Of a DNA stretch of 7,757 nucleotides, positions 1-4,363 are shown one piece after another. A program made the translations under genes and the position numbers. The first letter of the stretch is position 1. Every line of letters starts with the position of its first letter. Source of the DNA: Methanosarcinaceae archaeon (GTDB taxonomy: Archaea > Halobacteriota > Methanosarcinia > Methanosarcinales > Methanosarcinaceae); assembly GCA_030596385.1 (NCBI GenBank), contig JAUVKD010000031.1:1-7757 (forward strand), written 5' to 3'. Under the pieces are notes generated by a model. It saw only the letters and a program-made list of their open reading frames with translations, ran no database searches and was not told the origin of the DNA.

Positions 1-125
1 AAGGCGCAATGGTCGCAGCGGGAGCGCTTGTTACCCATGATGTGCCGGCGTGGAAACTTGCAATTGGTTTTCCTGCCAGGATCGAAGATCTGCCGGATGA
101 TTTGAAACAATTAAATAGTATATAA
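1..125 (+). CDS. C-terminal end of a hexapeptide-repeat sugar N-acetyltransferase (WbpD-like), partial
   Basis: Only the last 40 codons are in the window (first full codon at base 3, stop TAA at 123-125); the gene runs off the left edge. The visible peptide starts [15 protein letters not shown] and continues through [11 protein letters not shown] to a short acidic tail. The alternation of small residues and valine/leucine followed by a DVP..G.PAR element is the classic end of a left-handed beta-helix acyltransferase. By family knowledge such enzymes use acetyl-CoA to acetylate amino sugars. Followed after 31 bases by an aminotransferase and then an oxidoreductase, it fits WbpD, which acetylates the 3-amino group of the UDP-2-acetamido-3-amino-glucuronate intermediate. 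The family call rests on the tail motif; the exact substrate is inferred from neighbours. It could instead be another sugar O- or N-acetyltransferase. Confidence 0.75.
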   Translation, partial: GAMVAAGALVTHDVPAWKLAIGFPARIEDLPDDLKQLNSI

Positions 126-147
126 TTAAATTAGAAACAAATGTGTG

Positions 148-162
148 TGGTAAAAAATGATT
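148..162 (+). promoter_or_regulatory. Translation-start context of the aminotransferase, duplicated at the next gene
   Basis: The 15-base string TGGTAAAAAATGATT around ATG 157 is repeated exactly around ATG 1235 (1226-1240). In both, a GGT lies five bases before the ATG, a weak match to the archaeal GGTGA-type ribosome-binding site, followed by an A run. At 1226-1240 the string also encodes the last codons of the aminotransferase. Confidence 0.45.
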
Positions 163-1242
163 CCAATTGCAAAACCATTACTTGATGAAAAGGATATCGA
201 AGCAGTATCCAATGTTTTGCGCTCAGGTATGATCGCCGAGGGTGCACGTGTCGCAGAATTTGAAGAAAAGTTCGCTGATTACATAAGTGTTGAGCATGCT
301 GTGGCTGTAAATTCCGGTACAGCTGCACTTCATGCATCATTGCTGGCACACAGCATTGGTGCCGGTGACGAGGTGATCACAACATCGTTCAGTTTTATTG
401 CAACAGCAAATTCGATATTGTTCACCGATGCAAAACCGGTGTTTGCTGATATTGAACATGATACATTTAATATTGACACAAATTGTATTATCGATAAAAT
501 TACATCAAAAACTAAAGCATTGATGCCAGTGCACCTGTACGGACATCCTGCGGAAATGAAAGCAATTATGGAAATTGCAGAGGATTATGATCTCGTTGTA
601 ATTGAAGATGCGTGTCAGGCACATGGTGCAACTTACGCTAATAAAAAGGTCGGATCGTTTGGGACCGGAGCTTTTAGCTTTTATCCTACAAAGAATATGA
701 CGACCAGTGAAGGCGGCATGATCACAACTGATGATAAAGCGGTTGCTGAGCGTGCACGGATGATCCGCTCGCATGGTTCGAAACAGCGTTATCTTCATGA
801 GATGATCGGGTATAACTTGCGCATGACTGACATTTCAGCCGCGATCGGATTTGTGCAGCTTGGTAAACTTGACGATTTCACTTCGATGCGCAAGGAGAAT
901 GCCAGAATCTTGTCTGATGGTCTTCGTAATGTTGATGGAATTACTGTTCCTGTGGTGTGGGATGGATGCAGCCATGTTTTCCACCAGTACACAATAAGAG
1001 CGAAAAATCGTGATGATCTGGCGGCAATGTTGAATGGTAGCGGTATAGGGACAGGAACGTATTATCCAATACCAATCCATAAGCAGCCGGTGTATAAGGA
1101 TCTAGGTTATAACGACAATTTGCCTGAATGCGATAAAGCGGCAGGGGAAGCACTTTCCCTTCCTGTGCATCCGGGTGTTTCAAAGGATGAGTTAAAAACG
1201 ATTATTGAAAGTATTAAAAATTGGATGGTAAAAAATGATTAG
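157..1242 (+). CDS. DegT/DnrJ/EryC1-family PLP sugar aminotransferase (WbpE-like)
   Basis: 361 residues, the normal length of the family. It is a cytoplasmic PLP enzyme transferring an amino group, usually from glutamate, to a keto-sugar nucleotide. Visible landmarks are the NSGTAAL phosphate-binding stretch (residues 52-58), EDACQAHGA with the PLP-nitrogen aspartate D151, SFYPTKNMTTSEGG with the Schiff-base lysine K179, and GYNLRMTDISAA (218-229), all standard for the family. ATG 157 is the only reasonable start because an in-frame TAA lies two codons upstream (151-153); a short GGT (149-151) is the only ribosome-binding signal. The gene sits 31 bases after the acetyltransferase and overlaps the next gene by 8 bases, so it is almost certainly co-transcribed. 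With WbpB- and WbpD-like neighbours, the likely substrate is the UDP-3-keto-GlcNAc-uronate intermediate; that specificity is inference. Related DegT enzymes acting on 4-keto sugars look similar. Confidence 0.9.
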   Translation: MIPIAKPLLDEKDIEAVSNVLRSGMIAEGARVAEFEEKFADYISVEHAVAVNSGTAALHASLLAHSIGAGDEVITTSFSFIATANSILFTDAKPVFADIEHDTFNIDTNCIIDKITSKTKALMPVHLYGHPAEMKAIMEIAEDYDLVVIEDACQAHGATYANKKVGSFGTGAFSFYPTKNMTTSEGGMITTDDKAVAERARMIRSHGSKQRYLHEMIGYNLRMTDISAAIGFVQLGKLDDFTSMRKENARILSDGLRNVDGITVPVVWDGCSHVFHQYTIRAKNRDDLAAMLNGSGIGTGTYYPIPIHKQPVYKDLGYNDNLPECDKAAGEALSLPVHPGVSKDELKTIIESIKNWMVKND

Positions 1243-2173
1243 AGCTGGTGTGATTGGTGTCGGTGCTATGGGACAACACCATGTAAGGATATATAATGAA
1301 ATGGAAAATGTTGAACTGGTAGGTATTTCGGACGTTTCTGAAACCCGGGTCAAGGAATTATCGGAACAATACGATACGAATGGTTTTACTGATTACAAAG
1401 AGTTACTTGCACAGGGTCTTGATGCGGTGAGTATTGTTGTGCCTACAACCTTACATATGTCTGTGGGCCTGGATGTTATTGCTTCAGGCGCAAATTTGCT
1501 TGTGGAGAAACCCATTGCAGATACATTGGAAAATGCTGAGAAGTTAACAAAGGCTGCTGAAGATGCGGGTGTTAAGTTAATGGTGGGTCATATCGAAAGA
1601 TTCAATCCGGCAGTTACAAAATTGAAGGAGATCATTGATTCCGGGTTGCTGGGTAAGATCGTGTCCATCTCAGCACGCAGGGTAGGACCTTATAATCCCA
1701 GGATTCGTGATGTGGGTGTGATACTTGATATCGGTGTGCATGATATTGATGTGATATCTTACCTATATGGTAAAAGTGTTAATGAAGTCTACTGCATTGC
1801 CGGTGCTGATATACATTCTTTTGAAGACCATGCTGCGATCGTACTGCGCTTTGACCATGAATTTTCAGGAATTGTGGAGACGAACTGGCTTACGCCCCAT
1901 AAAGTCAGGAAACTGACAGTTATTGGAATTGATGGCGTGGCATATCTTGATTATATTGACCAGACGGTGGAACTGCATGACGGGGAATGGATCAGAAAAG
2001 CTAAAGTTGAAGAGGCTGAACCTTTGAAAAGAGAACTTGAACATTTCATTGATTCCGTATCAAATGGAAATAAACCTGTCACTTCCGGCGAGGATGGCAT
2101 TCATGCCCTCAAGGTTGCCATGGCGGCGATTGAATCATATACTGAAGGTAAAGCGGTGAAAATTTGTGTATAA
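1235..2173 (+). CDS. Gfo/Idh/MocA-family NAD-dependent sugar-nucleotide dehydrogenase (WbpB-like)
   Basis: 312 residues, close to the short WbpB-type members of the family. An N-terminal Rossmann fold begins with GVIGVGAMG (residues 5-13) and has an acidic residue, D33, at the end of the second strand, consistent with NAD use. The family signature EKP is at 91-93, ERFNP at 121-125, and DIGVHDID (165-172) supplies the conserved Asp and His (D165, H169) of the catalytic site. The C-terminal half is the usual mixed beta-sheet domain. The ATG at 1235 lies inside the end of the aminotransferase gene (8-base overlap), which suggests translational coupling. In the WbpB role it would oxidise the C3 hydroxyl of UDP-GlcNAc-uronate so that the aminotransferase can act. 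The family is certain from motifs; the substrate is inferred from the gene set. Other sugar oxidoreductases share the motifs. Confidence 0.88.
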   Translation: MIRAGVIGVGAMGQHHVRIYNEMENVELVGISDVSETRVKELSEQYDTNGFTDYKELLAQGLDAVSIVVPTTLHMSVGLDVIASGANLLVEKPIADTLENAEKLTKAAEDAGVKLMVGHIERFNPAVTKLKEIIDSGLLGKIVSISARRVGPYNPRIRDVGVILDIGVHDIDVISYLYGKSVNEVYCIAGADIHSFEDHAAIVLRFDHEFSGIVETNWLTPHKVRKLTVIGIDGVAYLDYIDQTVELHDGEWIRKAKVEEAEPLKRELEHFIDSVSNGNKPVTSGEDGIHALKVAMAAIESYTEGKAVKICV

Positions 2174-2202
2174 GGGATAAGGATGGGCATGATATATGTA
2201 TG

Positions 2203-2447
2203 ATCTGTGTCATCTGTGTTCGAATAAAGAAAATGAAATAGAACGCGGATTAGACGGATTTGCACGGATAACAAAAGAAAATCAGTGGAAATCCGTTCAA
2301 TCCGTGTTATCTGTATTCGAATAAAGAAAGTTAGATTTAATGGAACACGGATTAGACGGATGACACGGATAACAAAAGAAAATCCGTGTAAATCAGTTCG
2401 ATCCGTGTTATCTGTATTCGAATAAAGAAAGTTAGATTTAATGGAAC
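2203..2447. repeat. Degenerate tandem array of hairpin-forming repeats (period about 97-101 bases)
   Basis: About two and a third units are visible, with landmarks TTCGAATAAAGAAA at 2219, 2316 and 2417. A 47-base stretch at 2300-2346 is repeated without a mismatch at 2401-2447. Each full unit contains an imperfect inverted repeat: arms 2242-2269 and 2281-2308 in the first, 2344-2370 and 2382-2409 in the second, with variants of ATCCGTGT and ACACGGAT separated by an A-rich loop. Bases 2203-2218 look like the worn right arm of an earlier unit. The array fills most of the gap between the WbpB-like gene and the 6-dehydrogenase gene. Similar ATCCGTGTAAATCCGTTCAA elements are, to my knowledge, dispersed in many environmental archaeal and bacterial genomes and give rise to false peptides rich in IRVIRLIRV. 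Role unknown; possible transcript-end structure or a dispersed element. Confidence 0.85.
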
Positions 2448-2464
2448 CCTGGTTCAACAGTTCT

Positions 2465-2474
2465 AAATATAAAA
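2465..2474 (+). promoter_or_regulatory. Putative archaeal TATA box for the 6-dehydrogenase gene
   Basis: AAATATAAAA lies directly after the repeat array and 39-48 bases upstream of ATG 2513. An archaeal TATA element about 25 bases before the transcription start would place the start near 2500, giving a short leader that still includes the GTGAT site at 2504-2508. This placement excludes the longer reading from ATG 2441. A clear purine-rich BRE is not evident, so the call is moderate. Confidence 0.5.
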
Positions 2475-2503
2475 ATCAACATCTTAAAAACAACCGGAAA
2501 ATT

Positions 2504-2508
2504 GTGAT
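2504..2508 (+). promoter_or_regulatory. Ribosome-binding site deciding the start at 2513
   Basis: GTGAT, four bases before ATG 2513, matches the archaeal GGTGAT-type Shine-Dalgarno core. No comparable signal precedes the alternative ATG at 2441. Confidence 0.55.
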
Positions 2509-2512
2509 CAAT

Positions 2513-3943
2513 ATGACAAATAATCTAAAACAAATATTTAAAGAAAAAGGCCCGATCAAAAACATCGGTGTAATAGGTATGGGCTACGTAGGCATTCCCG
2601 CAGCGGCATTATTTGCCAATCTGGATTGTTATGACAATGTCCTGGGTTTCCAGAGAGATTCCCCATCATCGGGCTATAAGATCGATATGCTAAATTCGGG
2701 CGAGTGTCCTTTAAAGGGGGATGAGCCCGGGTTGGATAAGCTTATTAAGAAAGTTGTAAATACAAAAAAATTCCACTGCACATCAGATTTCCACAGAATC
2801 CAGGAGATGGACGCAGTAACCCTTGCTATCCAGACCCCGTTTGCAGATCCTGCGAGTCTTGAACCTGATTTTGGTGCCCTGATCGACGGGATCCGGCAGG
2901 TTGGCAGGTATCTTTCCAAGGGTACGCTGGTTGTTCTGGAGTCCACCATTACCCCGGGTACTACTGAAGGGCTTGCTAGACAAATTCTTGAGGAGGAATC
3001 TGGTCTGGTTGCAGGCAAGGATTTTGCACTTGCCCATGCTCCCGAACGAGTGATGGTTGGTCGTCTGCTTCAAAACATCCAGGAGCATGACCGCATCGTT
3101 GGCGGTATTGATGAACTCAGTACCGCCCGGGCAGTGGAGCTGTATTCACCTGTTCTTACTAAGGGTAAAGTCATTCCCATGAGTGCCACAGCAGCTGAGG
3201 TTACGAAAACCACAGAGAATACATTCCGTGATCTTCAGATCGCTTCCATTAACCAGCTTGCTCTTTATTGTGAGGCTATGGGCATCAATGTGTATGATGT
3301 CAGGGATGGCGTGGATAGTTTGAAGGGCGAGGGCATAACCCGTGCTATGCTCTATCCGGGTGCGGGCGTGGGCGGACATTGCCTGACCAAGGACACATAT
3401 CATCTGGAGCGGGGCGTGAAAATCTCTGAAGGCACTCTGGATTATCCCGCAGGTCTTGATTCGATCTTTGTGCTGGCCCGCAAAGTGAATGATTTTATGC
3501 CTGTGCATATGTATAACCTGACCGTGGAGGCTTTGGCGCGGGCTGGGAAAAAGCCATCGGGTTCTCGGGTTGCTATACTGGGCTGGGCGTTTCTTAATAA
3601 TTCAGATGATGCAAGGAATCCGCCGTCTGAGCCTTATAGGGATTTGTTGATCGAGGCCGGGTGTGAGGTTAAGGTGCATGATCCGCATGTGTTGGAGTAT
3701 CCTGATGTTTCGATAATCCATGAGCTGGATGATGTTGTGAAGGGGGCTGATGTGGTGGCTGTGTTGACTGGGCATGATGAGTATTTTGAGGTTGATGCTA
3801 AGAGGTTGAAGGGATTGATGGGAGTCGAGCATCCTGTGGTTGTGGATGGGCGAAATGTGGTGGATGCTGATGGGTTTATTGGGGAAAGATTTGTGTATAA
3901 GGGGATTGGAAGAGGGGATAAGAACGGGCATGGGATGAAATGA
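2513..3943 (+). CDS. UDP-N-acetyl-hexosamine 6-dehydrogenase (WbpA/WecC-like nucleotide-sugar dehydrogenase)
   Basis: 476 residues from the preferred ATG at 2513. The frame is open back to ATG 2441 (500 residues), but that ATG lies inside the repeat array, and the Rossmann motif sits where expected in the short form. The enzyme oxidises C6 of a UDP-HexNAc twice to give the uronate. Visible features (short-form numbering) are GVIGMGYVG (19-27), ESTITPGTT with E143 (143-151), TKTTENTFRD with K232 and N236 (231-240), and GAGVGGHCLTKDT with catalytic C290 (283-295). The C-terminal UDP-binding domain starts near 350 (VAILGWAF). The usual acidic residue after strand two is Q47 (GFQRD). Substrate may be UDP-GlcNAc (WbpA, feeding the upstream genes) or UDP-ManNAc (WecC); sequence alone does not decide. 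It has its own promoter-like region, so is probably a separate transcript. The last third is strongly G-rich and C-poor. Confidence 0.9.
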   Translation: MTNNLKQIFKEKGPIKNIGVIGMGYVGIPAAALFANLDCYDNVLGFQRDSPSSGYKIDMLNSGECPLKGDEPGLDKLIKKVVNTKKFHCTSDFHRIQEMDAVTLAIQTPFADPASLEPDFGALIDGIRQVGRYLSKGTLVVLESTITPGTTEGLARQILEEESGLVAGKDFALAHAPERVMVGRLLQNIQEHDRIVGGIDELSTARAVELYSPVLTKGKVIPMSATAAEVTKTTENTFRDLQIASINQLALYCEAMGINVYDVRDGVDSLKGEGITRAMLYPGAGVGGHCLTKDTYHLERGVKISEGTLDYPAGLDSIFVLARKVNDFMPVHMYNLTVEALARAGKKPSGSRVAILGWAFLNNSDDARNPPSEPYRDLLIEAGCEVKVHDPHVLEYPDVSIIHELDDVVKGADVVAVLTGHDEYFEVDAKRLKGLMGVEHPVVVDGRNVVDADGFIGERFVYKGIGRGDKNGHGMK

Positions 3944-3966
3944 CGAGCGGTTGGCAGTGATTACAT

Positions 3967-3978
3967 ATTGGTACCAAT
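3967..3978. repeat. Perfect 12-base palindrome next to the coding remnant
   Basis: ATTGGTACCAAT is a perfect inverted repeat 24 bases after the dehydrogenase stop and immediately beyond the stop codon of the - strand remnant. It could be part of an old element end or a protein-binding site; nothing else supports either reading. Confidence 0.35.
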
Positions 3979-4221
3979 CTATTTTTGGTGCACGATGACA
4001 GTATTTGCGATCGTGTTTAGCCCAATATTCAATTTTTCATCCACATGTGACTGGCGATTCTTCTTTGCCCTCAACCCGGCAATTCCCATGAGATTTTCAA
4101 CATGATCATTGTTATCAGGAATCTCAATCCCCCTGGTGGCTAATCCCGCGAACAGTGTTACTTTGCATCTTGTTCTGAGAATGAATTTGGTTAATGACAG
4201 CAGTTTAATTATAGAGTATGA
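3979..4221 (-). pseudogene. C-terminal remnant of a probable transposase
   Basis: On the - strand an 80-codon open stretch runs from just after an in-frame TAG (4222-4224) to a TAG at 3979-3981. It has no ATG near its beginning, so it cannot be an intact gene. The peptide is protein-like and includes GLATRGIEIPDNNDHVENLM followed by a basic stretch (GLRAKKNRQSHVDEKL) and a hydrophobic-polar tail ending IVHQK. The pattern N..VENLMG, then basic residues, then a leucine-rich helix resembles the C-terminus of some archaeal DDE transposases, but I recognise it only by general pattern. It lies opposite in direction to its neighbours in the gap between the dehydrogenase and the S-layer-like gene. 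Most likely a decayed insertion sequence; it could be a remnant of some other gene. Confidence 0.45.
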
Positions 4222-4346
4222 CTAAGATCAGTGTCTGGATAATAACCGGTAGATTGGATGATGTTGACTTCAATATTTACGATGACGGAAAATACAGCCA
4301 AAGAATCTTTTATTTGAGTAAATACCAATTTATTTATTTATTATAA
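4218..4346 (+). CDS. Doubtful small ORF, 42 residues, not recognised
   Basis: ATG 4218 opens a 42-codon frame (begins MTKISVWIITGRLDDVDFN, ends in QFIYLL) that stops at TAA 4344-4346, 17 bases before the large gene. The middle is hydrophilic and has ordinary composition, but there is no ribosome-binding site, its end is made of the AT-rich promoter-like run of the next gene, and I know no family it fits. It could be chance or the tail of a broken gene. Confidence 0.15.
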   Translation: MTKISVWIITGRLDDVDFNIYDDGKYSQRIFYLSKYQFIYLL

Positions 4347-4347
4347 A
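4331..4347 (+). promoter_or_regulatory. AT-rich TATA-like promoter element of the S-layer-like gene
   Basis: The run TATTTATTTATTATAAA contains overlapping archaeal TATA-like octamers 17-33 bases before ATG 4364. A start about 25 bases downstream would fall near 4360-4370, implying a leaderless or nearly leaderless transcript if ATG 4364 is used, or a leader of roughly 15-20 bases if ATG 4382 is used (preceded by GTGA at 4374-4377). Confidence 0.45.
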
Positions 4348-4363
4348 GTTGATTACATGTTGA

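Noticed and set aside
2219..2447. Possible CRISPR array
   Set aside because: Only about two units with a period near 100 bases, and the units are similar throughout rather than short repeats with unique spacers.
2101..2457. A 118-codon - strand frame with a repeating IRVIRLIRV-type peptide
   Set aside because: It is the reading of the tandem hairpin repeats and the end of the WbpB-like gene; repetitive content and no ribosome-binding site mark it as spurious.
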